64,000 nucleotides of DNA from Azadirachta indica. Lineage: Eukaryota > Streptophyta > Magnoliopsida > Sapindales > Meliaceae. Under the pieces are notes generated by a model that was given only the letters and a program-made list of their open reading frames with translations, had not been told where the DNA came from and searched no databases. Where the stretch lies: positions 2,315,182-2,379,181 of the forward strand of contig CM040445.1 in NCBI GenBank assembly GCA_022749755.1. Direction: 5' to 3'. The position numbers and the translations under genes were made by a program. This document shows positions 1 through 13,546 of this stretch, in pieces; positions within the stretch are counted from its first letter, which is position 1; every line of letters begins with the position of its first letter.

Positions 1-3000
1 AAAAAAGAGAATCAAAAAATACCCAAATTAAAATTTTGTTAAGGTTACAAAAGTTCATGAAACTAGCCTTAAGAAAGTCTTACCTAAATTAACACCAGAA
101 GCTTTAGAACATGTTTCAATAGATGATGAACCCTGGTCACACCAAGGACGGCTAATAGATGTAGATGCAGGAACCAGACTCTGATCATAAGTGAGTGACT
201 CCAAGTTGGTAAAACAGTTGGTAGAAGTCCCTAGGGAGATCGTGGTACTTGCTATTCTTGCCCATCGACCTTGGCATGTAGTCCTACTTGTTAAAAACTT
301 CGCTGCATCAGTATTGCTTCTAGATTGCCCACTAAAAGTATGTGACCAGGGAAATGGTGGCAAGCTAGCTCGACGAGAAATTTGCTTGCCTGAACGTATA
401 TCAGAACTACTTCTGGATGATGATGCAGAAGGTTTGGCTGCATCCAGAAGCAAGGCCTCCAAGTCCTTGGGTGGAGGAAGAGTTATCCTTTCCAAAATAT
501 TTTTAGGTTGGTATAACTGAATATCAGCGAGATTGACCGGAGTTCCAGTCTTGCTACAGGATTCCTGGATGATTCATTATTAGTGTCAAAATCACTTATC
601 TATCATGGAAACGCAACAATAACATGAGTTATAGTACAGTACAGAGGCTGTCTATAACAGCTGTAATAAATATTGGAAAGTGGGATCTATTTTTGGGAAG
701 TGGGGACATCTCGCTATCAAGGGGCCCGTTGAATTGCATGGAATGCAATCCAATGGCTACAATTGTGCTCTATATTGCAGTCTTAGCCCAGTGACATGTG
801 TAAGGCAAGGATACTCAAGACAGTTAGCATAATGGTGCATTCACTGGTGGATTTATGAATGAAGCAATGGTTTTGGTTAAAATGACCGATTTGTCACATA
901 TGTCGTGAGCAATTTCAAAGATTTCTTGCTAGTGGTCAAGTCAGATCAATTTGATATATATCAAAAGAAAGATAAAAAAAAAAAAGAAGATTCATGAACA
1001 ATTGCATCAAAGAACAGGAAGAGAAAGAAGAAGCTCTGTAAATCATTTCTAGTCAGTGGCAGTTGAGCCACAGATAAACTTGCACTATCTATCGAGGAGC
1101 TTAAAATCATTTTTCATGACTAACCTTGTCACACTGAGACAAATTTGTGGTGCCCGAATGCCCTTTATCACCAGTTGATACTGCAGAAATGGCGTTCTCT
1201 GTACATATGAGCAGTTTCTTGTTGATGCTGCTATCTGTCTCAGCAAAATTTTGGATCTGAGCAGGCTTTGCCATCGGAAGGACAGAGCATGCCTTTCTAA
1301 TTGAATGCAGAAAATTCCCATTCCAATTCACTGCCCTTTTACCCTTGTCTTTGCCTAGACTTGGAAAGTCATAAGTTCCATCAAGGAGGTCTTTCAATGA
1401 TAAATCATCAAGATGCTGTGTAATATCATAAAAATCTGACTTCAGGCCATATCCTCCTGAAATTGACATTTAAAGGTGCAAATATTAATATCATGAATAG
1501 GTAGCATACATAAGAATCAATTTCTGCTTCTCATAGAAAATATGTCAATAAAATTTGATTTCCCCTTTCATGCCATACCAAAAAAGTTGTTCCCTCCCCC
1601 AGTTGAACCAATGCTCACTAAACCAGCTTTCATGGAGAAAGAATCATATCTGGCCTTCATAGGGACTTTGAAATTTCTCTTAGCACCTCGCCTGCCACCA
1701 GAGTTATTCTTTTGTTTCACCATTTGCATTTTCTCTGCAGTGCATGGTACAGAAAACAGAAAATAGAAAGGCTATCACTACAGACACAAAAACAATGCTA
1801 AAAAAAGAACATCTTTTAACATCTGAAGGACCTTGAAATCTTACAAAGCGTCTTAATTCTACTCAAAGAAATAGAACTGAACAAAACAACTTGACAAACA
1901 AAATAATAAACTCACTTTATCAAATTAATCAACAGAGTCCAACAAACCTCACAAGTTTGGCAATGGAAGATCTAGGAAACACCATAGGTAATAGCACTTT
2001 TAAAGATGCCTTTTTCGTTGGGCAGACCAAGCTAAATGAAAATTAAGTTTCATACTAAATGATCTTTGATGAAAGTCAACATTGAAAAGATATGACTATA
2101 TTCTACAGTTGTTGGTTACAGAGAGAAGTCTAAAATAAACTAAACAAAAAAATGAAGTTTTTCATGAATGTTTGCATTTGTCTCACTCATTAAATGGGTG
2201 CATAATATGCCAATCCAGTTGACTGATTTCCAAGTACAATTCCATAATCCAGCAACTTAAGATTTTTTCCAATTCAAGCTCAAAAAAGTGTAAAAATCAT
2301 ATCTAAAACAATATAAAAGAAATATCATAGGACAGAAATATCATAGGACAGAAGAGTAAATGATGACCGTCAATGCATCATTAATTTAAGTAATACTGCC
2401 AAAGGAGCAATGTCTTAGCACTTAATAATTTAAGTTGAATTTTTCAGGTCACCCTTCAGGTTTTGGCATGGGAGAAAAAAAAATCATTGGATTTGCATCC
2501 TCAATGCAAAAAGCAGAATTCACAGACCAGTCCAACTAGAGAGAATACTTAAACTAGATGAACGTGCAGTTTACATCAAATCTTTATATAGCTTCACTGA
2601 GGAGAAAAAAGGTATTACCTAAGGAGTTACATTTTGTAGTATGAAAGGGTCCTAACTTATCAGTATCCGTCATGTCGTCAACTCCAGCTGAACTCATATT
2701 ATCTTCTAATTGAGCCAGCCTTGGTCTCTTGGAAGATCTAGTACTACTTCTCGACACTTTTCCTGCCTTCCTTTGGACTCGCACAACTTCGGACCTAGGA
2801 ATCAAGGAAGGACAATTTGCATCCCCAGCACGAAACTGAAGCTTTTCAGAAGAGTCTTCTGCTGCAAAGTTAGGCAGCTGACTTTCATGCTTACAAAGCT
2901 CAGTTTCTGGAATCCTATCCCATGAATCTGACTCCAAATCAGTACTTGAAAGATCTGCCAAATCATTTTCTCTGACACATAAGTTTAAGCTAAGCAACAG

Positions 3001-3594
3001 AGTTACAGTGAAAAAGAGAATCCACAAATAAGCAATTAGGAGCAGTATATAACATTGGAATCAAATTAAAATTTCAAGGAAATAACATGGTATATTGCAT
3101 AATGGTAACAAAAGAATCATAATCATTAGTATTTCAGCTAAAAACTTCACAATCAACAAATTAGGCTAAACAGTCGTAATTCAGGGAAACCTGGGAATGA
3201 ATAATCCATAAATAGAATCATTAACGCTGATCAACAACTCAAAACTCAATTTAAGAAATTTCTCAATTGTCTGATTAAATGCTTAATATTTTCTCGTGAA
3301 AAGAGTGAAAAATATACGTGCTCTGAACAGAATCCGGAAATTTTAAATCTGACTGTGATAAATTGCAGCCAAATTGTACAACTTATATGTATAAAAAAGC
3401 TTTTAACCTTTTTGTCTAAGGGAAGTGCTACAACGCTCAATCGAACGGTTCACAAGAATCGAAACACGACTTTTTGACTCACAAGCAGGAGCAGCCGCCT
3501 CGACCCCGTTGACTGTAACCCTAGCTCTACCGAACCCCTCAGATCCCATAAGATTCGGAACATCTACTGGATAGCCTAGCTCCACCGCATCCAT
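1..3594 (-). CDS. Unrecognised plant protein, 5' part of gene (runs off left edge)
   Basis: Five exons keep one frame on the minus strand: 3408-3594, 2619-2969, 1579-1734, 1125-1456 and 84-549. The last ends at a good donor (G/GTAAG), so the 3' end lies outside the window; about 497 residues are visible. The start at 3594 is the first ATG of the frame. I do not recognise the family. Visible features are a Ser/Arg/Lys-rich basic stretch in exon 2 (RSSTRSSKRPRLAQ), which may be a nuclear signal, a Gly-rich basic stretch in exon 3 (SGGRRGAKRNFKVP), a short acidic helix-like segment in exon 4 (DDLSLKDLLDGTYDFP) and a striking conserved-looking block in exon 5 (ERITLPPPKDLEALLLDAAK, then SRRASLPPFPWSH). 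Exon 5 appears to use an acceptor three codons inside a competing AG. There are no membrane segments or known catalytic motifs. It is transcribed away from TOPP, with 4.7 kb between the start codons. Gene call firm; function unknown. Confidence 0.75.
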
Positions 3595-5521
3595 CACCTC
3601 ACAACACTACAGCAACAATAACTATTAACACCTAATTGACTGTTGAATTGACAGCAACTCGCATGCATCTTCGGCGATCTATAACAACTTTGGAATGTCC
3701 GAATGCGAATAACAGCTCGAAAGTAAATTGGGGAGCGAAAGAGACTGAGGAAATTGAGCGTATGTGGATACGGAGAGCATGGTGGTTGCAGGCGGCTCTC
3801 AAGTGGAGGCGAAACGAGGAATTGTAAACTTTAGGGCACAAAATTGTGGAGAATGATAAGTATTTATAGTTTTCGGGAAATAGAAGATGGTGTTTGAGAA
3901 ATAAGTCGTCGGTAGTGAATATTCCCGTCGGAACGGCGCAAGCTTAATCCAGAATCACGGATTTTCTTGCCCCTTTGAGTTACTGACGTGGCGTTATCCG
4001 CTAATAAAGAAATAATTCTGTATGTTTCCTTGTAGTAGCGTTGAGTAGTGAACCAGTAATAATTCCCCACGTTTATTGGCTGTCTATTGCAATCGGATGT
4101 ATACAAATGCGGTCTTTACTTAAGTATCTGTATGATTGACGTGTACAGCTCTGAGTAGCGGGCACACCTACAAGTAGCAGCAGCGTAAAATTAGCTAGTT
4201 GGTCATTTCATGGCAAAATTACGGGTTTGCCCTCGTAAGAATGTAACACCGTCAGTTTCGGTGCACATCCAAATTTTAACCGCCATCGTAATTTAAAAAC
4301 TTAATGAAGTAAAAAATTTGGTAATCTTTTAATTCCTAAACTTGATAGAATAGATATAATTTTTGCTATTGGATTTGGTAGGGTAAGTTAAAGGACTTCA
4401 ATAAAATTGTACCAAAATCTCTTAAAATATAGTAATATTATAAATGATATTCAATGCATACGAGTAAAGTAAAATATTTATTGGCTATGTACGAGGATAA
4501 ATGTTGGATTTCCATCCATCAAATGTATTATCCTATTTAAGAAAAACCCAAGAATAAAGTCTATCCCGAGTAAAGAACAAAAATTTTACAAAATATTTCA
4601 CAATACATTAAATACAATTAAAATTTGTCACTCTAATTGATGGTCATTTATAAATCAAATAATGTGTTATGGGTAATAAATCATTTTGAAAATTGTAAAA
4701 TTTCATCATCCAATTACAAATCATTAGTAAAATTTGGGTATCACTTGAAAAGCGTACTATTATTATTAAAAAATATATTAGAAAAGCAAAGAATAATAAC
4801 ATTAAAAAATATATCAGGATAGTAAATAGTAGCTTTGTTTAAAATTTTACCATAATTATATGATTTCACTTAATTTTGTTGTACCATTATATTAAGGTGC
4901 TTTTTTTTCTTAACACTTAATTTTGGATACGTAATTTTAGGTAATTAAGTATGTTTGTGTTTTTAATTTAAATGATAATTTTGAAATATTTTTCTATTAA
5001 GTAAAAAGTAAAAAAAATTTCATTTTTGATTGAATTTGAAAATTTTAAAAAATTTTATTATATATCTTTTCATAAATACGATTTTAGACAAAAACAAAAA
5101 TAAATAAATTATTCAAATTTAGACCTTCAAATTATTCGGAATTCATATTAATTTATAATTCAATAACAAATAAATAAATGTCAACTAATAAAATATTAAT
5201 AAATATATCTAAAATGTGTTTTTATTCGTTATATGTTATCTTCATTATAAATAATAAAATAGGATATGCTAATTCATGAATAATATAAAAAGAAGTTATG
5301 TTACAATATAACCACTATATAATATATCTACGTAAATTGAGACCCTGCAACATAATTTTTGAGTCATTTCCCCTCCAAACACAACCACTGTACCATACAA
5401 CCTTTGGGTTGTGGGCCTATACCATAAAAAGAGCAGGCCAGTTATCAAATCGCTATATTTGAACACTATATCTTTATATAAGAGTTTGTGAGCACAATAT
5501 CAACACATTATGAGACTAATT

Positions 5522-5548
5522 TGTGTGTGTGTATATATATATATATAT
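5522..5548. repeat. (TG)n(TA)n microsatellite
   Basis: About five TG units pass directly into about eight TA units. It is a simple repeat and probably length-variable. Confidence 0.85.
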
Positions 5549-6061
5549 TATGTTATAATGTATATTATTTATTAAGATAAATACTTAAACTATTCTCTTG
5601 CAAATTGGTTAACATTATGATACAAGAATTTTTGACATGTCTAGAAAATAAAAAATTATATAATAACTATATTAAATAGAGGATGCACAACTTATTGGTA
5701 AAATTTGTTACTCCAGTAATTCATTCATAAAGTTTTTTAAAGTAGTAAATCAATACACAATTTATATTTTGCTTATTTTTAATAATTTCATTCATAGCAA
5801 GGAGATGCGTGAAATTGTAAAATAACTAAAATTAAAAATTAATTAGTTAAAATTATCATAACATATTCTAGATTTTCTATATTTTTTTATTTTTGTAAAA
5901 TTTAGGAATGCATGCTATTACTCAAATATAATTTATAAGTTCGATATACTATTATTATATAGCGATATATTCACATATCTCCCTTGAAATTTGTGGAGAT
6001 CATACGTAGAGATAATATTTATAAAAATTCACATGAACCTCCTTGTTAAAATATTTTTATC

Positions 6062-6540
6062 TAATTGATGGTGAGTTCTTGCTAAGAAAAAAGTTAAATG
6101 TTTAAAATAACCCTGCCAATTTTTTATCTATTCAATTTTTTTTTTAAATTCTCAACCTACTAACCTAAATGTAACACTTGAATTTTTTTTTTTTTTTATT
6201 TTTTCTACTTATTATTATTTTATTTCATTTTTATAAAAAAAAAAATAATAAAATAATAATATTATTCAATCTAATAATAATAATACTAGTAGGAAAAATA
6301 AAAGAACTTAGTTTTTCTCCTGTTATTTTCACTACTTTCCATTCTTCAATAAAAATAATCAAAATAAATAAAAAAAATACAAAACAATAATAATAATAAA
6401 TAAAAAAATTCATTAATTCTAAGAGCTATATTTAGATTAATAGGTTGAGATTTTAAAAGAAAATTTTGAATAGATAAATTAGTTAGGGTTTCATTAATTA
6501 GGTTATTTTAGACATTTAACTATTTTCTAACAGTCAATTA
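6062..6540. mobile_element. MITE-like element with long terminal inverted repeats
   Basis: The two ends are imperfect inverted copies over roughly 100-130 bases. The left arm reads TAATTGATGG... then AGTTAAATGTTTAAAATAACC-like sequence, and the right arm, read on the minus strand, begins TAATTGACTG and contains AGTTAAATGTCTAAAATAAC. Both arms also share TTATCTATTCAA and a CTCAACCTA(C/T)TAA block. The centre is low-complexity A/T with no coding capacity. I could not define a clean target-site duplication, so the superfamily is not assigned. Confidence 0.6.
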
Positions 6541-7943
6541 AATAGAAATATTGCAGTAACTAAAAAAAATATTTTAATTATATAGTCTCCCAATACATGT
6601 ATATTCTAATGTTTAACTATTTATATAGTTCTAAAATTTAAAGATTAAAATATTTTAGGAAAGTTAATCAATTTTTATGTTGAGATTCTATTACATATGG
6701 ATACAAATGGTCTAATGTAAGAATTTTGCATTAAATGTTTTAAACTTTTAAGTTTTAAAATTTATGTTAAAATTTTAATCTTTATATTAAATGTTTAAAA
6801 TTTTAAAAATTTGAAATATATGTTAAACCCATAATTTTTTTAATTCGAATTTTTAATTTTTATGTAAATTATTTAGGATTCGTTTGATATAATTTTTCAA
6901 ATAGAGTTTTATGAGTAGATGTTTTATCCGTAAATATTTTCTGAGTAAAATTCCTAACAAAAATTTATTAATCGTTTGGTTCTCATAAAAAAATTTAAAA
7001 AAAATTTGAATAATTATTTTAATAAATAAATTTTTAATATTTTATTTTAAATAAATACCGTAAAATTTTTAAAATAAAATAAAAATATTTTAGACAATTT
7101 TATCTTTTAAAAAAATTAGAGAAACTTTATTATCAAAAGTTTAAATTTTAAATTTTTTACCGTAGAAGAAAAATTATTTTTTTAGTTCATAAAAACCCTT
7201 ATTTGATGTCAATTAAACGATATCAAAAAATTTAAAAAAAAAAAAAATTTATTCTTAAAAAATTTTTTTTTGACTAATAAAAAAATCAAATCAAATAAAT
7301 ACTTAATGTTTTACTTTGATAAAAAAAAATCAATGTAGTACTATATGTATATTATATTATAACCAGGACTGAAACTATTAAACTACATTAACGAATTAAT
7401 GAAAATTTATACTTTGATTCAGGTCACCGAACTGTTATATTTTTAATATTTAAAATTTAGAGATATTAACTATTGACTTTAGTTACTAATGATTATTTAT
7501 CACTCTTTTAGCCTCACATGACACAAACTTGTAAAAGCTAATTCAAAAATAAATAATAGACTTAACGAATTATTTTTAATTAATCAATTTTAAATGAGAT
7601 GTACAGTTTATATCCTATAATTTTTTTAATCTGAATCATTTTATAAAATTTTAAATAATATCAATAATACAGAGAAATAGAAGAAGAAAAGGGTGAGTCA
7701 CACCGCCACCGGCCTGTGCTTACGCGGCATCATATCCGCTCATAGCTAAACCAATAATAAAATTTCGATATTTAAAAAAAAAATCCAAATAATTAACAAC
7801 CAAGAAATAAAAAAATCTGGATAGTACTTTTCGCAAAAATTATCTATCATGACAGCATGATTACAAATAGAGGTTGTAACAGTTTCGAATTATATACATG
7901 ATACATACTGGCATCGGTTGACCAATGAGCCCGCCCCCACACG

Positions 7944-7949
7944 CACGTG
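7944..7949. promoter_or_regulatory. G-box core CACGTG upstream of TOPP
   Basis: A palindromic CACGTG inside GCACGTGC lies about 330 bases before the TOPP start codon. In plants this core is bound by bZIP and bHLH factors. Its use here is inferred from position only. Confidence 0.4.
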
Positions 7950-8101
7950 CAATCTGCATGCTCCCCAAGTGTTGCAGATAGGGTTCACAAAACTTTTCCA
8001 AGGGCTCTCTATGTTATTACGTCCCCACCAAACGCCACATAACACCAAGGAGTCCATTATCATCTATCCTCTTTAACTCCGTCAACTCCACCGAGCGGGA
8101 A

Positions 8102-8128
8102 ATGGCCGCCAGCGATTCCATTCATTAA
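8102..8128 (+). promoter_or_regulatory. Possible 8-codon upstream ORF in the TOPP leader
   Basis: An ATG in a favourable context (AAATGG) opens an eight-codon frame (MAASDSIH) that ends 148 bases before the TOPP ATG. It matters only if transcription starts upstream of 8102, which the sequence does not show. If it is in the leader it could reduce translation of the phosphatase. Confidence 0.3.
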
Positions 8129-8276
8129 ACGGCACGCTCCTTCTTCCGTCAACCTGTTAAATCTGATGATTACTAATCAAATAATCGGTTTAAAACCATC
8201 AGAACCTGATCTCTCTAGTAGAAAAACAGAAATTTTTTAGGGTTTTAATTTAAGTATTCTGTAATTGTTTGTTTTG

Positions 8277-11200
8277 ATGGACGAGAGTGTGCTTGACGAT
8301 ATAATACGACGGCTTCTTGATGCTAAGAATGGGAGGACGACGAAGCAGGTGCAGCTCACGGAGGCTGAAATAAGGCAGCTCTGTGCCGCGTCGAAGGAGA
8401 TATTCCTTAGCCAGCCTAATCTTCTCGAGCTTGAAGCTCCGATAAAGATTTGTGGTAAAAGAAACAAAAAAAAATATTATTTTTTCGCTAATTGAGTTCC
8501 TAATTGCTGTTATTATAGTAGTACTTGGCTTATGTGGTTTAAATGTGAATTTTGTTTTGGTTGTTTTATTTGTTAAATTTTGAACTTGTTTCTGTGAATT
8601 CGCGTACTTGATTTGCACAAGATATTTATAGAATTCTGAAATGTATTTGTCAGAGTTTGTATGCGAAAGAAGACGCAAGTGTGTTTATATTTTCTATATT
8701 GGTAAGAGAATAATTTGAGGCGATGAACGAAGGTGCAGCAACAAGAACAAAGGTGTAAAACAGTGGATTCATTAAAATAATTTGAAAAATATAGAATATA
8801 TGCGGACAATGTGTCAATGATATTGGAACTCTTGTTAGGAATATTTTGAAGGTGACTATTGAAATGAAATGTTAACAAGCATCATAAAAGCACATGATAA
8901 CTGAGATATTTAAGATGATGGGTACAGTAGCATATGTTCAGTGAGTGGAATTGGTTAGTGATAACAACGCCGATGGTAGGTTTACTTGCATACTTGATAG
9001 TTAATGTTATAGGTAAGATCAATGTGAAATTGCTGTGCATGTTAATTTACAACATTGTTGGGAGATGATTGCCTCATGCATGATTTGTAGTTCTGTAGTC
9101 ATATTTCTGGCTTCAATATTTATTAATAATTGTAGTTGGCTTGGAACTACGACAGTTGATTAAATGTTTGCCCAGTGGGTGAGTATTAACGAATCAATTT
9201 TCCACGATTATCCATCAAACCCTTTATTATTATTTTTTGTCTGTTTAACAGTTGAACTACCTTATTTGGAGATAACCTGCTCTACTTTGAATTTGGCTTT
9301 TTGTCGTTTTGCGCGTAAGCGCCTTCATACAAAAAAGACAGAAAAGAAGATTGAATAAAATCATGCACTGTATGTCTTTTTTCTGTTTACAAGTAAATAA
9401 CGACCCATCCTTGGTTTCAGGTGAAAATTCTAGTGCCCGTTTCTGAAAATTTCTTTCCTCTGTTTGGACTATAATGGCCTATGATTGTATCTTGAATTGG
9501 TTTTTTGCTGCTAGATAATAAAGAGCTGAATTGGCAAATACATAAGAGCATGTAACTGTAGTAACAATATTTTATAGTTATTATGACACTGACACTGGAA
9601 AAAGGAAAAAAGTAAGTGGAGATGAGCAACAATCAAAATGTAAAAAGACAAAGTATCTAAGAAATTAAAAGGTAGCATTTTCCTTGATCTGGGAACCATC
9701 TTTTCTTAATTGTGCATATTGTGGAGGTTCTGTACTCTTTACATTCTAGACCGTTGCAGCTCTTATCTTTTCTGATATCCAGTTACCTTGTCCATTTAGT
9801 AAAGATATTAGGTAGGTTGTATGTAAGAGAGTTGTTCATCAGCAACTTATGGTTTGATTGGGAGCTTGGTTTAGCTTCTTTATTTTGAAGAGTAAATCCA
9901 AGTTTATTTTTGGCTTGTTTATTTAACGGTTCAATTCCACTTAAACTTAGCACAATAAGCTCTAAATAGAAATGATTAGGGAATGAAGAATGAAGTCTAT
10001 AGATATGCTGATAATTCACATTTATTTTCACAATTATTCCTGTAAAAGAGTTCAGACTACTCGCTAAATGATGTAAGCTGGAGCTTGTTCTCTTTGATGA
10101 GCTGTGTTGCTCATTTGTTAATATGTTTTAAATGTATGGGAGCATTTTGATCATAGACATATCAGCATAATGTTTGGTAATCATTGTTGCTCATATAGGA
10201 AAAAGTTGCAATAATATTTGGAATCTTTTGGAAGCTGAGCTTTAAAGGAAAATTTACATAAGAGTATATTATAAGTAAGAGATATGCAATTGAAAGATAA
10301 CAAAGCTGAGAATTCAAACTCTTGCAGTAAGAATGTAAACAAGCAAATGTTCATCTTTTAAATATTTTGTTTAGTTGGTTTGGAGTTGTGTAAGAACTTT
10401 TGGGAAACTGTTTATTGTTCGCAATGCTGAAACTTATCTAGAATTTTTCGTCTGAGAGGCTTGTTCTGGTGGGAAGAGAAGTGGGGGTTTGAAGGAGGTA
10501 AGTTAACATAGCCAGCTCACTAAATCGATGTCTTGAAAACATGAGGACGCATTGAACCTTTTTATTTTAGTGGGGAGAATTATATTAATATATAAATTCA
10601 TAACCTGTGATCTGATTGTCCTTTTGCTTATGCCTGACAATAACAGAATGAGTGACACTTTCATATGTGTATGTTATGTTAATGCGTACTTCTACATTGT
10701 TGACGGATAAGGTCTGTATGTTGTTTTGGCAGGAGACGTTCATGGTCAGTTTTCGGATCTTCTACGCTTGTTCGAGTATGGTGGCTACCCACCTGAAGCA
10801 AATTATTTATTCCTAGGGGATTATGTTGATCGTGGTAAGCAGAGCATAGAGACAATATGCTTGCTTCTTGCATACAAGATCAAGTATAAGGAAAATTTCT
10901 TCCTTCTTAGAGGCAACCATGAATGTGCTTCCATCAACCGTATTTATGGTTTCTATGATGAGTGCAAGAGGAGGTTTAATGTTCGTGTCTGGAAAACATT
11001 TACTGAATGCTTTAATTGTCTGCCTGTTGCTGCTCTCATAGATGAAAAGATTCTTTGCATGCACGGTGGGTTATCTCCTGATTTGAAAACTTTGGATCAG
11101 ATCAGGAATATTGCTCGCCCTGTTGACGTACCAGATCAGGGCCTTCTCTGTGATTTGTTGTGGGCTGATCCTGACAAAGATATTGAGGGCTGGGGAGAAA

Positions 11201-12152
11201 ATGACAGGGGTGTATCCTACACTTTTGGGGCTGACAAGGTTGCTGAGTTCCTTCAGAAACATGACCTTGATCTTATCTGTCGGGCTCACCAGGTAATAAA
11301 ACTTGAATAATTTTTTCTAACTGTTTTGCTTGCTTTTCTTGGAAACTTGTGTTGCCGAATCCCATTGTTATTAATTGGATATTGGGTTATTTAAAAATAT
11401 TTGTAACTGTTTTCATTGTTATATTTATGTGACAAGTCTTATGAATGCCCTATAATGAAGTGAATTTACACCATTTTGCATGTTAATTACTTGAAGATAC
11501 AAATGGATAGACTGAGCTATATCATCAGTTACATTCTTCTTTCCACATGGATATGCATTGGAGTGCATAAGTTTGTGCATGTCGCTGTTGTTTCTTGAAC
11601 TAAAGTTTCTTCAACAATTTTACATGATTCATTAGGTTGTGGAAGATGGTTATGAGTTTTTTGCAAAGCGGCAGCTGGTGACCATATTCTCTGCACCAAA
11701 TTACTGTGGCGAATTTGATAATGCTGGTGCCATGATGAGTGTGGATGATACATTGACATGTTCCTTTCAAATCCTTAAGGCATCTGAGAAAAAGGGAAAA
11801 GTTGGATTCGGCAGCAATACTTTGAGACCAGGAACTCCGCCTCATAAGGTAACAAAATCCTTAGTAGTTATATAACTCATCAGCCTTCTTGTGCAGACAG
11901 TTTGATCTCAAAAGCAGTAAAACAAACATGCTCTTGAAGTCACATGTAACCATACTAGTGTTTTTAAAAGCTGTATGAAATAAACAAATGAAGTTGATCC
12001 TAATACCTTAGGCATTTGCCTTAGTAGATTTACATGATCGAGAGGGGCTCTAAATAATGGACCTAGATGTTGAATTAGCAATAAAATGTCTCAAGTTTTG
12101 AAGCATGATATCGTTAACTCCTCAACTTTCTTTTCAGGGTGGGAAGGGTTGA
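8277..12152 (+). CDS. TOPP: Serine/threonine-protein phosphatase PP1 catalytic subunit (TOPP family)
   Basis: Four exons (8277-8454, 10733-11292, 11636-11848, 12138-12152) join in frame to 321 residues, the usual length of plant type-one phosphatases. PP1 removes phosphate from Ser/Thr of many substrates, with targeting subunits deciding location and specificity. All metal and phosphate motifs are intact: GDVHG (60-64), GDYVDRG (88-94) and GNHE (120-123), followed by [11 protein letters not shown] and the C-terminal [17 protein letters not shown] segment that helps form the docking groove. The start at 8277 gives the standard [15 protein letters not shown]-terminus. The first intron is 2.3 kb and splits the codon before GDVHG; the last coding exon is only 15 bases (GGKG then stop). 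The paralogue number cannot be assigned from one sequence. Nothing indicates loss of function. Confidence 0.97.
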
Positions 12153-13225
12153 TTGACACCCAAACCATGTGATCTGAAGGATGAAGTGCATAGCTCATAT
12201 CTAAAGCTCTGTATGCTTCTGAATCAACTTTTTGGCTTGGTGTGACTGGTTGCAGAGTCAACTTTTCAAGTTATTTTGGCAACTTAAAGGAGAAACGTGA
12301 AGGAGACATAAGAGTTTCTGCAACAGTGTGTGAAAAATAGCTGAGTCATTACAACTCTTGGGGTTTTGTTTCTCATTATGTAAAATGGGAATTCTGACTT
12401 GATTATGCTGAATCGCAATTGGTGTAGATGTACAACCTTTTGTCTTGTGGGAATATTCTCATTTTATGTTGTCTGTAGTTGGGTAATTTGTTGGTAATCA
12501 AATGCAAAGATTGCGATTACCCAAGATTTAACTTTGTTTTTCTGTTTTCAGGTTGCATTTTGTTTTCAACTTGGATATAAATCCTTTTTTCAACTAACCT
12601 GTTTTAAGTGAAGGTTTTTATTTACCTTCCTCAAAATCTTTAACAAAAATATACACATAATTTACCTAATTTTTAAAAATCATGAAAAGGTTTTTGATCT
12701 TTTATGAGACGTGTATCGGGATTTTGTTGAGGGGTGTTAACCAAATTGATCCGTCGTGTAAATCCATTTAATTTAAGTTGAATTATATTTTGAGCTAGGT
12801 TTAGCGTTTAAAGGGCTGGCTGGTGTTGCCCTTGAATTTATTAAATTATGAGCTATTTTTAGATGCCTCATCTGAGGTTTGGAAATCTATGGGAAAAGGT
12901 TCATTTACCTTTCTTGAGGTTAGTTTTGACCGATACTTCACCATTAATTAATTTTATGGAAATTTTCATAACAAACCACTATCTTTTTTTCTTTTTTTTT
13001 TTTATAATTTCTATGAAAAAATCTCAAAGGGAAAAACCTAATTGATTGAAAATAAAACTGACTCCTAGCTTTCATGAACCATCACCAAAAACTAAAAGTG
13101 AGTTGGGAGTAAATGGAAGATAAAGCTCCTATTGTGCCTGGAGAATATTGAGTCGACGATTATGGGAAGCATACCAAAAAAAAGGAAAAACACGGTGCAG
13201 AGGACAGATTCCGGCGTTGGGTTTT

Positions 13226-13546
13226 ATGAAGAGATTCCGGTTGCTAAATGATCTAAGGATAAATGTATTTCTTTATCTTCTCTCTTCTCTGTATTTTTTA
13301 GCGAGAGCAAATCCCAACTCAAAGGAATCTAAGGATCGAATGGCAGCGTTCTTTGCTGTTTCTTCTTTCGGGGAATTTTCAACACTAACCATTATTGCAG
13401 CAACCGAAGATAAGAAAACAAGCCCTAATCTCAAAAGTATTTACGCATCTAATTGGCCGTATACGAATAGAGTGATAGCTAGTTACTGTTTGTTTTTTGA
13501 TGGTGAAGAAAAACGAGTTGAGGTTTGGGAGGAGGAAAACTCATGA
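13226..13546 (+). CDS. Orphan open reading frame, doubtful
   Basis: The frame is open for 132 codons; the first ATG is at 13226 and leaves 106 residues. The product has a hydrophobic segment (NVFLYLLSSLYFLA) and an acidic tail (EEKRVEVWEEENS). I recognise no domain. No neighbouring exon in a compatible frame was found, and no clear promoter. It could be chance in A/T-rich DNA or a fragment of a dead gene. Confidence 0.2.
   Translation: MKRFRLLNDLRINVFLYLLSSLYFLARANPNSKESKDRMAAFFAVSSFGEFSTLTIIAATEDKKTSPNLKSIYASNWPYTNRVIASYCLFFDGEEKRVEVWEEENS

Larger units (their letters stand above)
3595..8276. other. AT-rich spacer between two divergent genes
   Basis: This 4.7 kb separates the start codons of the minus-strand unknown gene and TOPP. 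From about 4250 to 7670 it is strongly A/T-rich, with homopolymer runs and no credible coding frame. It holds a TG/TA microsatellite near 5522 and one inverted-repeat element (6062-6540). The last 600 bases before TOPP are richer in G/C and look promoter-like. No other gene is seen. Confidence 0.7.

Noticed and set aside
6880..7315. Possible second inverted-repeat element in the TOPP upstream spacer
   Set aside because: The matching words (TTTGATATAATTTTT against TTTGATTTGATTTTT) are short and lie in A/T-rich DNA; no boundary or target duplication could be defined.
13148..13546. 132-codon open frame as a protein gene
   Set aside because: The frame has no ATG at its beginning; only 106 residues follow the first ATG, with no recognisable domain. 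Kept only as a low-confidence ORF.
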